A stretch of DNA of 64,000 nucleotides from Treponema vincentii (GTDB lineage Bacteria > Spirochaetota > Spirochaetia > Treponematales > Treponemataceae). The notes under the pieces were generated by a model that searched no databases, was not told the DNA's origin, and saw only the letters and a list, made by a program, of their open reading frames with translations. Both the position numbers and the translations under genes were made by a program. This document shows, in pieces, positions 1 through 7,918 of this stretch. The first letter of the stretch is position 1; each line of letters begins with the position of its first letter. The stretch covers positions 372,001 through 436,000 of the forward strand of contig NZ_CP048020.1 of NCBI RefSeq assembly GCF_010365865.1, given 5' to 3'.

Positions 1-1322
1 TAGTAACGGCGATTAAAAAGAAGACGAGTATCCCGATCAATATTCATACCCATGCAACAACAGGGCTCTCCGTAGCGACACTGCTCAAAGCGGCCGAAGC
101 GGGAGCTGATATCTTGGACACTGCGATTTCATCGATGGCGATGGGAACCTCGCACAGCCCGACAGAAACTATGGTAGAAATTTTCCGCGGCACCGAATGG
201 GATACCGGTTTGGATATCAACCTGCTCCTTGAAATTGCAGCCTATTTCCGCGAAGTGCGCAAGCATTATGCTCAGTTTGAATCGAGCTTCCTCGGCGCGG
301 ATACCCGTATCCTCGTGTCGCAGGTGCCGGGCGGTATGCTTTCCAACCTTGAAAATCAGCTGCGCGACCTTAAAGCCTCCGACAAAATGGATGCGGTATT
401 AAAAGAAATCCCGATTGTTCAAAAGGACTGCGGCTATATTCCGCTTGTTACTCCGACTAGCCAGATTGTCGGCACTCAGTCGGTATTCAATGTCTTGTTC
501 GGACGGTATAAAAAACTGACCGCAGAGACCCGCGACCTGCTTATCGGCCGGTATGGTAAAACTCCCGCTCCGTGCAACGAAGAACTGGTAAAAATCGCTT
601 TGGCAGAAGCAAAAGTTGAAGCCCCTGTAACAGCGCGTCCTGCCGACCTCATTCCTAATGAGCTGGATAAAATAAAAGCCGAAGCAAAAGAAAACGGGGC
701 GGGCAATTCCATCGAAGATGTTTTGACTTACGCGATGTTCCCCAAGGTTGCCCCCAAATTCTTTAAAGAGCGCAGTAAAGGCCCCGTTGTGTTTACGGCG
801 CCGGCGGCGGAGAAAAAAGTAGCAGGCAGTGCAAGCAGCGGCTCGTATACGGTAACGGTAAACGGAACCGATTATGAGGTTTCTTCATCTAACGGAACAT
901 TCACCGTAAACGGTACTGCATACGCAGTAAGTGTAAAAGAGAACGCCTCCTCCGCATCTACGCAAAGAACGGCTGCCGCAGTTTCGGCATCGACCACATC
1001 GGCAACCCCTGCCGCAGCGCAAGCAGTACCGGCATCAAAACCGGCAACGTCCGCGGCTCCGACTGCTTCTAAACCCGTTGCGGCATCTTCATTAGCAGCA
1101 AGCGACAGTGGTACAAAGCTGCTCGCTCCGGTAACCGGTACCCTTTTGCGCTACACTGTTGCGGAAGGTGCACAGGTGAGCGAAGGGCAGACGGTCATGA
1201 TGCTTGAATCGATGAAGATGGAGTTGGAAATTAATGCGCATAAGGCGGGAGTTATTCACTTTGTGGCTGCAGCCGGTGCGCAGGTAGCAGAAGGCGACTC
1301 ACTCGCAGAAATACGCTCATAG
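1..1322 (+). CDS. Oxaloacetate decarboxylase alpha / pyruvate carboxylase subunit B, 5' truncated by window
   Basis: Carboxyltransferase plus biotin carrier subunit that moves CO2 between biotin and pyruvate/oxaloacetate. The frame is open from base 3 to the window edge; the TTG at 114 is internal, because conserved HTHATTGLSVATLL sequence precedes it, so the start lies outside. Conserved carboxyltransferase sequence (AISSMAMGTSHSPTE, VPGGMLSNLENQ) is followed by a linker of about 75 residues rich in Ala, Ser, Thr and Pro and a C-terminal biotinyl domain. The biotin site reads ESMKM instead of the usual EAMKM; the acceptor Lys codon is 1215-1217. OadA of a sodium pump and PycB cannot be separated without the neighbouring genes. 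The linker length is normal for tethered biotin domains. Confidence 0.93.
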   Translation, partial: VTAIKKKTSIPINIHTHATTGLSVATLLKAAEAGADILDTAISSMAMGTSHSPTETMVEIFRGTEWDTGLDINLLLEIAAYFREVRKHYAQFESSFLGADTRILVSQVPGGMLSNLENQLRDLKASDKMDAVLKEIPIVQKDCGYIPLVTPTSQIVGTQSVFNVLFGRYKKLTAETRDLLIGRYGKTPAPCNEELVKIALAEAKVEAPVTARPADLIPNELDKIKAEAKENGAGNSIEDVLTYAMFPKVAPKFFKERSKGPVVFTAPAAEKKVAGSASSGSYTVTVNGTDYEVSSSNGTFTVNGTAYAVSVKENASSASTQRTAAAVSASTTSATPAAAQAVPASKPATSAAPTASKPVAASSLAASDSGTKLLAPVTGTLLRYTVAEGAQVSEGQTVMMLESMKMELEINAHKAGVIHFVAAAGAQVAEGDSLAEIRS

Positions 1323-1346
1323 CCGCTCCGCCGGTATTACTTCTCT

Positions 1347-2744
1347 ATGTTATCGCTAAAACAAATATGCTGCAGCTGTTGTATGACGGCTGCAGCTGTT
1401 TTCTTTTTTACCATTCCCGCTTTATTTGCGCAACCTTTTGCCGCCTTGCTACAAGCGGCTTCTCTCTCAACACAAACAGCGCCAACATCAGCGCAGAACG
1501 GCAGCTCTCCCGAATATACCGGCAAGAGAGCCGTACTGTCACGCAATCTTGCCGTATCAACAGCAGCTCCCGAACATACGGCATCATCTCAAAATGAGGA
1601 AGCCCTACGTGCCGTTGTTTCTCAGCTTTCGCTTGAAGAAAAAGCGGCGCAAGTACTGATGGTTAATATTGCAGGGAGCAAAACGGCGGATGCAAAAAGC
1701 ATCGCCTCGTTTAAAGGAACCGCTCCGGGTGCCGTGCTTTTGTTCGGGTATAATATCGCAGACACGCCCCAAGCGGTCACAGATTTTTTGGAATCGGCCG
1801 TACAAGGTTTTCAGGAAGCGGCGCGCCGTTCAGGTCATATTTTTATCCCGCCGCTTTTCGCGCTGGATAATGAAGGCGGTACCGTATACCGAACCCGCCG
1901 CATTACCGCCCCGCTGCCCGCTGCAGAGGAAATCGCCAAGCGTTTTTCTGTCGAGGAAACGGAGGAGCTCTATCGATTGTTGGGACAGCAGATGCGGGAG
2001 CTTGGTCTCCATCTTAATCTGGCACCGGTTGCGGAAGCAGGATCGGAAGACGTTTCAGCGGCGCTCGGTACGCGGACATTTAGCCCGGATCCCGAACAAG
2101 CGGGACAATACGCCGCCGCCGCAGTGCGCGGTATGCAGGGAGCCGGTATTCTTGCGACGGTCAAGCACTTTCCCGGCAACGGCACCGCAGATTTGCACAA
2201 AGGCGCTGCCGAATTAACCGTTGACTATGACACCTTCCTCAGCCGCTATTGCTCAGTATTCCGGCCTTCAATTACGGACGGTGCGGCAGCGGTGCTCATT
2301 TCTCATATTACGGTGCCGGCAATTGAAGCAGTGCCGTTCTGCTTTTCCGCAAAGGGAATTGCCCTGCTCCGTAATGCATTGGGATTTTCCGGTCTTATCA
2401 TCACCGATGACATTGCGATGCAGGCATTAAACCGGAACGGCGCATCGCCTGAAGAAAATGCCGTGCGTGCAATCGCTGCCGGTTGCGATATGGTTATGTG
2501 TTCGCTGTCGAAAATCTATCCGTTGATTGAAGCCATTGCCGAAAAAGCCCGCACCGACACCGCGTTTGCAAAGCGGCTTGACGAAGCAGTGCTGCACGTT
2601 TTAACTGCCAAGCAAAAAGTGAAACTCATCGATACAAGCAAGCCCATTGCTACCAATGACTTCTTTATATTGCATACACCGGATTGGGAAAAATTCCGAC
2701 ACGCAAAAGAAGCCGCCGCCGTATACGGAAAGGCAACTCGTTAA
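1347..2744 (+). CDS. Glycoside hydrolase family 3, NagZ-like beta-N-acetylhexosaminidase, exported
   Basis: A 465-residue protein with an N-terminal hydrophobic export signal (residues 1-29, ending LFAQ) and a GH3 N-terminal barrel. Family motifs seen: LDNEGGTVYRTR, GLHLNLAPVAE, TVKHFPGNGTADLHKG and GLIITDDIAMQAL, the last carrying the expected Asp nucleophile. NagZ enzymes usually have KHFPGHG; here the second His is Asn. The likely role is cutting N-acetylglucosamine from peptidoglycan or host glycans outside the cytoplasm. About 80 low-complexity residues separate the signal from the catalytic domain. It begins 24 bp after the carboxylase gene, but no clear ribosome site is visible. Family assignment is firm; exact substrate is inferred. 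Confidence 0.88.
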   Translation: MLSLKQICCSCCMTAAAVFFFTIPALFAQPFAALLQAASLSTQTAPTSAQNGSSPEYTGKRAVLSRNLAVSTAAPEHTASSQNEEALRAVVSQLSLEEKAAQVLMVNIAGSKTADAKSIASFKGTAPGAVLLFGYNIADTPQAVTDFLESAVQGFQEAARRSGHIFIPPLFALDNEGGTVYRTRRITAPLPAAEEIAKRFSVEETEELYRLLGQQMRELGLHLNLAPVAEAGSEDVSAALGTRTFSPDPEQAGQYAAAAVRGMQGAGILATVKHFPGNGTADLHKGAAELTVDYDTFLSRYCSVFRPSITDGAAAVLISHITVPAIEAVPFCFSAKGIALLRNALGFSGLIITDDIAMQALNRNGASPEENAVRAIAAGCDMVMCSLSKIYPLIEAIAEKARTDTAFAKRLDEAVLHVLTAKQKVKLIDTSKPIATNDFFILHTPDWEKFRHAKEAAAVYGKATR

Positions 2745-2790
2745 AAACTCATTGTAAGCAATACTATCGGGTTGAAGCGGATATTAGGCT

Positions 2791-3090
2791 TTAATTCTTT
2801 TTACTTTTACTTATATCAAATATATTTGTGTGGGAGCTAATCCTGTAGACGGTAAGGATTAATAATTCATCATTAACAGATTTTTTATAAACTAAAAGCA
2901 AATCAGGATGTATATGACATTCTCTATATCCCTCATAATTTCCATGTAAGCCATGGTCATGATATTTTGACTCAAGAATTTCATTATTCAAAAGTTTCTT
3001 TATTACATAGTCCGTATCTTCAATTTCTGATTTTGATAACTTTTTGTAGTCTTTGCGAAAAGATTTTGAAATATGAAGTTCACTTTTCAC
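2791..3090 (-). CDS. YafQ-family type II toxin (ribosome-dependent mRNA interferase)
   Basis: A 99-residue protein of the RelE/YafQ fold. The segment GNYEGYRECHIHPDLLLVYKK matches the YafQ signature, with its catalytic His and Asp region, followed by LTVYRISSHTNIF carrying the C-terminal His. Such toxins cut mRNA in the ribosomal A site and are held inactive by the antitoxin encoded just upstream. Its start codon overlaps the antitoxin stop by 4 bp (ATGA), so the two are translationally coupled. The region is visibly more AT-rich than its neighbours, in keeping with acquisition as a module. Confidence 0.87.
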   Translation of the reverse strand: MKSELHISKSFRKDYKKLSKSEIEDTDYVIKKLLNNEILESKYHDHGLHGNYEGYRECHIHPDLLLVYKKSVNDELLILTVYRISSHTNIFDISKSKKN

Positions 3091-3287
3091 ACCATTGCCG
3101 CCTTAAAATCATCAAAGGATTTGAAAATTTCTACTTCACCCCGTTCAACTTCTGAAATTGCTTCATCAAGGCCGTTTTTAGAAGTTTTTTTACTCTTGAA
3201 CAACAAGAAATCTATAAATTCTGAAACCTCTTGCATATAGTATTCCGGAACAGTCTTTAATTTCTCCGCAACAACTGCATACGACAT
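3087..3287 (-). CDS. Antitoxin partner of YafQ-like toxin (DUF2281-like)
   Basis: A 66-residue acidic protein placed directly before the toxin gene. Its N-terminal half (VPEYYMQEVSEFIDFLLFKSKK) resembles DUF2281/RelB-type antitoxins, and the C-terminal half (EVERGEVEIFKSFDDFKAAM) looks like the flexible toxin-wrapping segment. Antitoxin-first order and the 4-bp overlap are typical of type II pairs, in which the antitoxin also represses its own promoter. Assignment rests on gene order and general similarity rather than on a strict motif. Confidence 0.8.
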   Translation of the reverse strand: MSYAVVAEKLKTVPEYYMQEVSEFIDFLLFKSKKTSKNGLDEAISEVERGEVEIFKSFDDFKAAMV

Positions 3288-3503
3288 AAAAAACTCCTTA
3301 TAAGCTATTTACAACTATAACAAATATATCACATCCAGCTTCTTTTTTCCATCAGGTAAATGATCTTCCTGCTACGCAAAATTTTTTTAATAGATTTGAC
3401 GAAAAGTAAAATTTTTTTTATATTACTTTCAGAAACTAGGAATAAATCCTATAATTGAGAAATTTCTTTAATGTTTTAATGTATTGAAGAAAAAGGAGGA
3501 ACT

Positions 3504-3788
3504 ATGACAGTTACTGTTGATGAAAAAGCAAGAGCTTTTCTTGCAAAACACAATGAAACCAGCGTGTATACCTACTTAGGCGGATGCCGCACGTGAGGCG
3601 GCGTCGTACCTCAACCGGCCGTGTTTGCCGGTTCGCCTGATTCGCTCGATGACTACGACACCTTTAATGCTGACGGTATTACCGTCTATGTACGCAAGGA
3701 TACCCAAACCGAAAACGGCTCGCTTACCATTACGGTGGTTAAGATGCTGTGGATGGATTCTTTAGCGGTAGAAGGGATGGCATATTAG
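3504..3788 (+). CDS. Selenoprotein, IscA/HesB-like CC/Se-motif family, in-frame UGA = Sec
   Basis: A 94-residue protein recovered only when TGA at 3594-3596 is read as selenocysteine. A strong ribosome site (AAGGAGG, 3494-3500) precedes ATG 3504. The motif is GGC-R-T-U-GG (Cys28, Sec31), a CxxU redox pair in the place where IscA/HesB-type proteins carry a Cys. Sequence on both sides of the TGA is in one frame and protein-like, ending at TAG 3786-3788, with a SECIS-like hairpin just after the TGA. The fold resembles small HesB/IscA iron-sulphur proteins (starts TVTVDEKARAFL). A function in redox or Fe-S chemistry is inferred. A frameshift-free pseudogene with a TGA stop is the alternative, but a hairpin with the right geometry argues against it. 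Selenium use is supported by yqeB/yqeC further along. Confidence 0.87.
3594..3633 (+). promoter_or_regulatory. Bacterial SECIS-like hairpin for Sec insertion
   Basis: Directly after the TGA, AACCGGC (3613-3619) pairs with GCCGGTT (3627-3633) in a perfect 7-bp stem capping the 7-base loop CGTGTTT. The loop begins 24 bases after the TGA and has G as its second base. This fits the published bacterial SECIS description (small apical loop, G among its first two bases, set about 16-37 bases from the UGA). It would recruit SelB with Sec-tRNA. Confidence 0.78.
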
Positions 3789-3824
3789 CCGCTGAAATTA
3801 TCCCCGCAGGATGAACGCCTCCGG

Positions 3825-3858
3825 CAATCGATTTTCACCCTCTTGTGAAAATCGATTG
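3825..3858 (+). terminator. Hairpin after selenoprotein gene, probable terminator
   Basis: CAATCGATTTTCAC (3825-3838) and GTGAAAATCGATTG (3845-3858) form a perfect 14-bp inverted repeat with a 6-base loop, 36 bp after the selenoprotein stop. No long T-run follows (only TT), so it may act as an mRNA-stabilising stem rather than an intrinsic terminator. From here to 4020 no gene is seen. Confidence 0.55.
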
Positions 3859-4020
3859 TTGGGGTTACCGATATGTCTTAAACGGAAGAAAATAAGCTGA
3901 AAACCTGCAATAATTTATAAACATTATCAGGGAGCTCGATTTTTGCCTAACACTGTGAGTTCCGTGATACCGGCGTATGATTTATAGACATTGTATATGA
4001 AAAGCGATAAAATACCGGCC

Positions 4021-4102
4021 ATTAGGATAGCGGTGTTCTATACGGGTTTTATAATCCTATTTTTATAGATAATATACTATCTATTATACCGGTCTATCCT
4101 AA
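4021..4102. promoter_or_regulatory. Palindromic operator-like sites before panE/pfoR operon
   Basis: Two nested inverted repeats precede the gene at 4116. TTAGGATAG-type arms at about 4022-4029 and CTATCCTAA at 4094-4102 face each other, and inside them ATAGATA (4065-4071) faces TATCTAT (4078-4084) over the centre ATATAC. The AT-rich inner palindrome overlaps likely -10 sequence. A repressor site controlling the two downstream genes is the simplest reading; no regulator gene is adjacent. Confidence 0.5.
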
Positions 4103-4115
4103 TAGAGGAGTTTTT

Positions 4116-5049
4116 ATGAAGGTTGTTATTGCCGGCTCAGGTGCTATGGGCTGCAGTTTCGGTTTTATGCTGCAAAAAAGCGGTAATGATGTAACACTGC
4201 TGGACGGTTGGCAGGATAATATCGATGCAATTAGGAAAAACGGTTTGCACTTGCAAGACGGTACTGCGGAACTATCGACAAAGATCGATGTTTATAAGCC
4301 GGAAGAGTTTAAGGGCACTGCCGATTTTGTTATCGTGTTTACAAAATCGATGCAGTTGGAACATATGCTGAGTAGTATTAAACATGTTCTGAGGGATGAT
4401 ACAAAAATCCTCTGTCTTTTTGAATGGCCTCGGGCATACTGAAACACTGAAAAAGTTTATCGCGCCTAAAAATATTTTTATGGGTGTTACCGTAGTAACT
4501 GCCGGTATGAAGGGGCCGGGCAGTGCAGTGTTGTCAAGCCATGGAAAAACAGAAATTCAGAATATTGTACCGGAAGGCAAAGCCGGTGCGGAGGCCATTG
4601 TAGAAGCGCTCAATAAAGCAACAATGCCTGCCGTTTATTCCGACAATATTTTATGGTCTATTTGGCGGAAGGCTGCACTCAATGGAGCAATGAACAGTAC
4701 CTGCACAATTATGGAATGCAATATGCTGGAGCTTGGCGGTATCGTAGGTTGTAAAGATATGATGCGCTGTATTATCTCCGAATTTGCCGCAATAGCAAAA
4801 ACACAAGGGGTTACATTGGATATCGACTCCGTAACTGACTACGTTTACGGGTTTACGCAGCCGGACTTTGTCGGGGCAAAGCACTATCCTTCGATGCACC
4901 AGGATCTGATCAAAAATCACCGTTTAACTGAAATTGATTTCTTAAATGGTTATATTTCCCGTAAAGGTAAAGAACTGCATATCCCTACACCGTATTGTGA
5001 TCTTATTACCACCTTTGTACACGGCAAAGAGAAATTATTCGGGTTATAA
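4116..5049 (+). pseudogene. Ketopantoate reductase (PanE/ApbA family), single frameshift
   Basis: NADPH-dependent reductase family that turns 2-dehydropantoate into pantoate for coenzyme A synthesis, or acts on related keto acids. The N-terminal part (MKVVIAGSGAMGCSFGFML, Rossmann GxGxxG) runs 4116-4442; the rest (NGLGHTETLKKF onward, including WSIWRKAALNGAMNSTCTI) is one frame over and ends at 5049. Removing one T from the T5 run at 4417-4421 restores ILCLLNGLGHTE and a product of about 310 residues, the normal family length. Everything else is intact, so this is either a recent frameshift or a sequence error. It has a good ribosome site (AGAGGAG) before ATG 4116 and is followed by a PfoR-like gene. 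Confidence 0.85.
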
Positions 5050-5058
5050 AAGGGCAAT

Positions 5059-5083
5059 GGGAGTATCATTTTGGGGTACTCCC
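5059..5083 (+). other. Small hairpin between panE-like gene and pfoR-like gene
   Basis: GGGAGTA (5059-5065) pairs with TACTCCC (5077-5083). No T-run follows, so it probably stabilises or separates the two parts of one transcript rather than ending it. Confidence 0.4.
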
Positions 5084-5120
5084 GTATTTGATAGTATAAG
5101 GATATAAGATCGAGAACATT

Positions 5121-6179
5121 ATGGCTGAACAAACAAAGAAAATTACGGTTAAATTTTTTATTAATACGCTTTTAAATGGCATGGCTGCAGGAATTGTTGT
5201 TGCCCTTATTGCTAACGCTGTTTTAGGACAGATATTTAAGGCGCTGGCGCCATACGGTGCCATATTCGGTATGCTGTACCAGTCTGTTGCGGATGTGCAA
5301 TATTTGGTATCTGCGGTGATCGGCTTTATTGTCGGTATACAGCTCGGTTTTGTGCCGATTAAGGCTTCTATGATCGGTCTTGCCGGTTTTATCGCGTCTG
5401 GAGCAGTACGCCATGTAGACGGTATTGTTAAACTTGTCGGTATCGGCGACTTAATCAATGTGATGATTATTGTTGCACTGGCAGCCCTTGTTACGCTGTG
5501 GTTGGGTAACAAGCTCGGCTCGCTTACGATTATTGTGCAGCCGATTATTGTCGCAGGCGGGCTGGGAGCATTGGGGCTCTTTATCTTGCCGTATGTAGCA
5601 GAAGTAAGCGCTGCAATCGGCCGCGGTATTAACTCGTTTACCGTGCTGCAGCCGGTACTGATGTGTATTCTTATTGCCGCATCTTTCTCTATTGTCATTA
5701 TCTCACCTATTTCGACGGTGGCAATCGGTATTGCGATTGGACTTGCAGGGTTAGCATCCGGGGCTGCAAACTTGGGTGTTGCTGCTTGTACTGCCGTACT
5801 TATTGTAGGATCGTGGCGTGTAAATAAGGCTGGAATTACCGCAGCTATTGCCCTCGGCGGTATGAAGCTGATGATTCCAAACCTTGTGCGTTACCCTATT
5901 ATGGCATTGCCGGTTGTATTAACGGCCGCTGCATCAGGGATCGCAGGGCGTTTCCTAGGTATTATGGGCGATAAGGTGAGTGCCGGTTTTGGTATTGCAG
6001 GGCTTGTCAGTCCGATTAAGGCATACGAGCTATTAAGCGGATCTCCCGCTGTGCGGATTGGTGCATTGCTGATTGCATACTTAGTTGTACCGTTCGGCTG
6101 TGCTTTGCTGCTGCATATTTTGTTTACAAAAATAATTAAACTCTATAAGCCGGAAATTTATAAATCCGAAGCGGTGTAG
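5121..6179 (+). CDS. PTS EIIC_2 / PfoR-family membrane protein
   Basis: A 352-residue very hydrophobic protein with about ten membrane segments and many Gly-Ala-Ile stretches. It matches the PTS_EIIC_2 family that includes PfoR, the named regulator of perfringolysin O in Clostridium perfringens. Recognisable sequence includes VGIQLGFVPIKASMIGLAGFIASGAVRH and GFGIAGLVSPIKAYELL. No IIA or IIB domain is encoded here, so sugar phosphorylation is not shown. It lies 71 bp after the ketopantoate reductase in the same direction. A transporter for pantoate or another keto or hydroxy acid used by that enzyme is a reasonable but untested guess. Called from sequence character and family resemblance. Confidence 0.75.
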   Translation: MAEQTKKITVKFFINTLLNGMAAGIVVALIANAVLGQIFKALAPYGAIFGMLYQSVADVQYLVSAVIGFIVGIQLGFVPIKASMIGLAGFIASGAVRHVDGIVKLVGIGDLINVMIIVALAALVTLWLGNKLGSLTIIVQPIIVAGGLGALGLFILPYVAEVSAAIGRGINSFTVLQPVLMCILIAASFSIVIISPISTVAIGIAIGLAGLASGAANLGVAACTAVLIVGSWRVNKAGITAAIALGGMKLMIPNLVRYPIMALPVVLTAAASGIAGRFLGIMGDKVSAGFGIAGLVSPIKAYELLSGSPAVRIGALLIAYLVVPFGCALLLHILFTKIIKLYKPEIYKSEAV

Positions 6180-6197
6180 GTATTTAACGTCATGCAT

Positions 6198-6231
6198 GGC
6201 AACTGTATCGGATATTTCCGATGCAGTTGCC
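6198..6231. terminator. Hairpin after pfoR-like gene
   Basis: GGCAACTGTATCGG (6198-6211) pairs with CCGATGCAGTTGCC (6218-6231), 14 bp with one G-T-type mismatch and a 6-base loop, 18 bp after the stop. The following bases are only mildly T-rich. It lies between convergent genes and could end transcription from the plus strand. Confidence 0.55.
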
Positions 6232-6278
6232 GTATTAAGACGGAATATCTTCATGTAAGAATATCATATCATTAGAAG

Positions 6279-6324
6279 CAACAACCCCGACGCAGAGCGT
6301 TGCCGAAAAACGGCAGGTATTAAA
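6279..6324. repeat. Left inverted repeat flanking DUF1275 gene
   Basis: Read in reverse complement, this stretch begins TTTAATACCTGCCGTTT and ends CGGGGTTGTTG. It matches 7018-7062 (TTTAATACCTGTCGTTT ... CCGGGGTTTGTTG) in opposite orientation with a few changes and a short length difference. It overlaps the stop codon of the DUF1275 gene. The CAACAACCCCG part also resembles the core of the large structured repeats elsewhere in the window (for example 29702-29710). Confidence 0.6.
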
Positions 6325-6961
6325 CCGCACGAATAAAAGCAAAATAAAATATCGCAGTAAAGAAATAGAAAATTGCAATAATATAAAAAAACAAAGCGGA
6401 AGGGATAAATGCGGAAGCGGCTGCCCCGGCGGCAAAACATACGATACCGGACAGATAATGTACACCGCGCCGTAGTTCTTGTCGTTTTCCACGCATGACC
6501 TTTCCCATCGCGAGTCCCGCATCCGTTAAATAGCCGCTAAAATGCGAAGTTCGTATTAAAATTCCGTCATAAGGAATGAACATACCGTTTTGTATACCAA
6601 GTATTACGCAAGTTATGATAAGCACGATTTGCAATGGCGGTCTTATAACGGCGATCGCGAAAAACACTGTTGAGAAAACCAATAATAGAATACCGTAGCG
6701 TTTTGAGAATGTACAATCACTTTTATGAAAAAGCATACCGGAGATGCATGCGCCGATATAAAAAGAAAGAATAAGCAATAAAAATGCGGCGGCCTCTGCA
6801 ACAGCTCCTTGGGAAAGGGTCAGCGCTGCACGAGTAATAGTACCGGTGTGATGGCTGACCGCCGTACCGGCTATAATAAAAAATACACCGTTCAGGAACC
6901 CTGCGATAAAGGTTAGCAGATGTATTAATATCATTAGAATAAGTTTATGTCTTTTACTCAC
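6320..6961 (-). CDS. DUF1275 (YoaK-family) membrane protein
   Basis: A 213-residue protein with six predicted membrane segments, starting MSKRHKLILMILIHLLTFIAGFLNG. The family pattern is seen in AGFLNGVFFIIAGTAVSHHTGTITRAAL and, later, GIQNGMFIPYDG...RTSHFSGYLTDAGLAMG. The YoaK/DUF1275 family has no established biochemical role. The gene stands alone between convergent pfoR and the divergent ABC operon and is bracketed by an imperfect inverted repeat, which hints that it moved in as a unit. Confidence 0.82.
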   Translation of the reverse strand: MSKRHKLILMILIHLLTFIAGFLNGVFFIIAGTAVSHHTGTITRAALTLSQGAVAEAAAFLLLILSFYIGACISGMLFHKSDCTFSKRYGILLLVFSTVFFAIAVIRPPLQIVLIITCVILGIQNGMFIPYDGILIRTSHFSGYLTDAGLAMGKVMRGKRQELRRGVHYLSGIVCFAAGAAASAFIPSALFFYIIAIFYFFTAIFYFAFIRAV

Positions 6962-7017
6962 TCGAATACTATAATCCGATTTCGATAGAAAAGCTACGTG
7001 ATTGGTTCATACAAAGG

Positions 7018-7062
7018 CTTTAATACCTGTCGTTTCCGTTCTACTCCGGGGTTTGTTGATTA
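7018..7062. repeat. Right inverted repeat flanking DUF1275 gene
   Basis: Counterpart of the repeat at 6279-6324. It sits between the DUF1275 start and the ABC operon. An open frame can be traced upstream to a GTG at 6998 through this repeat, but the repeat is not coding, and the operon start is placed at 7097. Confidence 0.58.
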
Positions 7063-7096
7063 TTCGAAAAGTGATATAGTACCGGCAGAGGCGATA

Positions 7097-7918
7097 GTGA
7101 TTATCCTTGAAGTACAAGACATCTGTAAATATTACGGCACAGGAAAGAAGCGGCAAACCGGTTGCGAACACATCAGTTTTACCGCTGAGGCTGGAGGTAT
7201 TTACTCCCTGCTCGGATTAAACGGGGCGGGGAAAAGTACGGTATTGAACAGCATCAGCGGGTACCGCTTGCCCTCTTCCGGAGATGTATCGATTTGCGGA
7301 TACTCCATTTTGAACGAACCGATCGAGGCTAAGCGGAATATCGGGATTTTGTATGAGCAAAACCCGCTCTATGATTCGATGACGGTGCGAGAGTTCCTGC
7401 TTTTTACGCTGCAAATGCGCGGCTTCGGTAACATCGTGCAGCAAGACCTGCTTGACGAGGCGGTTGAGTTTACCGATCTGCAAGAGGTATACGCCAAACG
7501 GATTAAAGAGCTGTCGAAAGGGTATCGGCAGCGGGTAGGGCTTGCGCAAGCGATTATCCATCACCCCCGCCTCGTCCTCTTGGACGAACCCGCGTCCGGC
7601 CTTGATCCGTTCCAGCTGAAAGACTTCGAAAAAAAGATACTCGCGCTATCCACGTATGCGGCGGTCATCCTTTGCACCCATCAGCTTGAGCTGGCCGGAC
7701 GGATATGCTCGCAGCATATTCTGCTCCACAAGGGACGGCAGATTGCCGGAGGAACACGGGCGGAACTCGCCGAGCGTTTATACGAGGACTTCGGCATTGA
7801 AGAAGATGCTGCTTCCGATACGCTTTTGTTCAAGACCTTTGAACAGTACGCCGGAGTTACCACCCGCGAGTTCCGTGAATCTGCCGTTTCCGAATCCGGT
7901 AAGCGGGGGCGGCGATGA
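7097..7918 (+). CDS. ABC transporter ATPase, GldA-like, first gene of Gld-type operon
   Basis: ATP-binding subunit of about 273 residues for an ABC-2 exporter. Start GTG 7097 is chosen because GAGGCG precedes it and the homologous protein begins at LEVQDICKYYGTG; a longer frame from 6998 runs through a repeat. Motifs: Walker A GLNGAGKST, signature LSKGYRQRVGLAQAI, Walker B LVLLDEPASGLD, H-loop ILCTHQLE. It overlaps the permease gene by 4 bp. Together the four genes resemble the GldA-GldF-GldG set described in gliding bacteroidetes, which also occurs widely in non-gliding bacteria; the cargo is unknown. Confidence 0.87.
   Translation: MIILEVQDICKYYGTGKKRQTGCEHISFTAEAGGIYSLLGLNGAGKSTVLNSISGYRLPSSGDVSICGYSILNEPIEAKRNIGILYEQNPLYDSMTVREFLLFTLQMRGFGNIVQQDLLDEAVEFTDLQEVYAKRIKELSKGYRQRVGLAQAIIHHPRLVLLDEPASGLDPFQLKDFEKKILALSTYAAVILCTHQLELAGRICSQHILLHKGRQIAGGTRAELAERLYEDFGIEEDAASDTLLFKTFEQYAGVTTREFRESAVSESGKRGRR

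Noticed and set aside
1669-2217. 182-codon frame inside the GH3 gene
   Set aside because: Shadow frame rich in Arg, Pro and Cys inside a conserved glycosidase.
3300-3503. Further gene between the antitoxin and the selenoprotein
   Set aside because: The 200 bp are AT-rich with stops in all frames; only the ribosome site of the selenoprotein gene is recognisable.
6998-7096. Extended N terminus of the first Gld-operon ATPase
   Set aside because: The extra 33 residues come from the inverted repeat at 7018-7062, and homologues start near GTG 7097, which has its own ribosome site.
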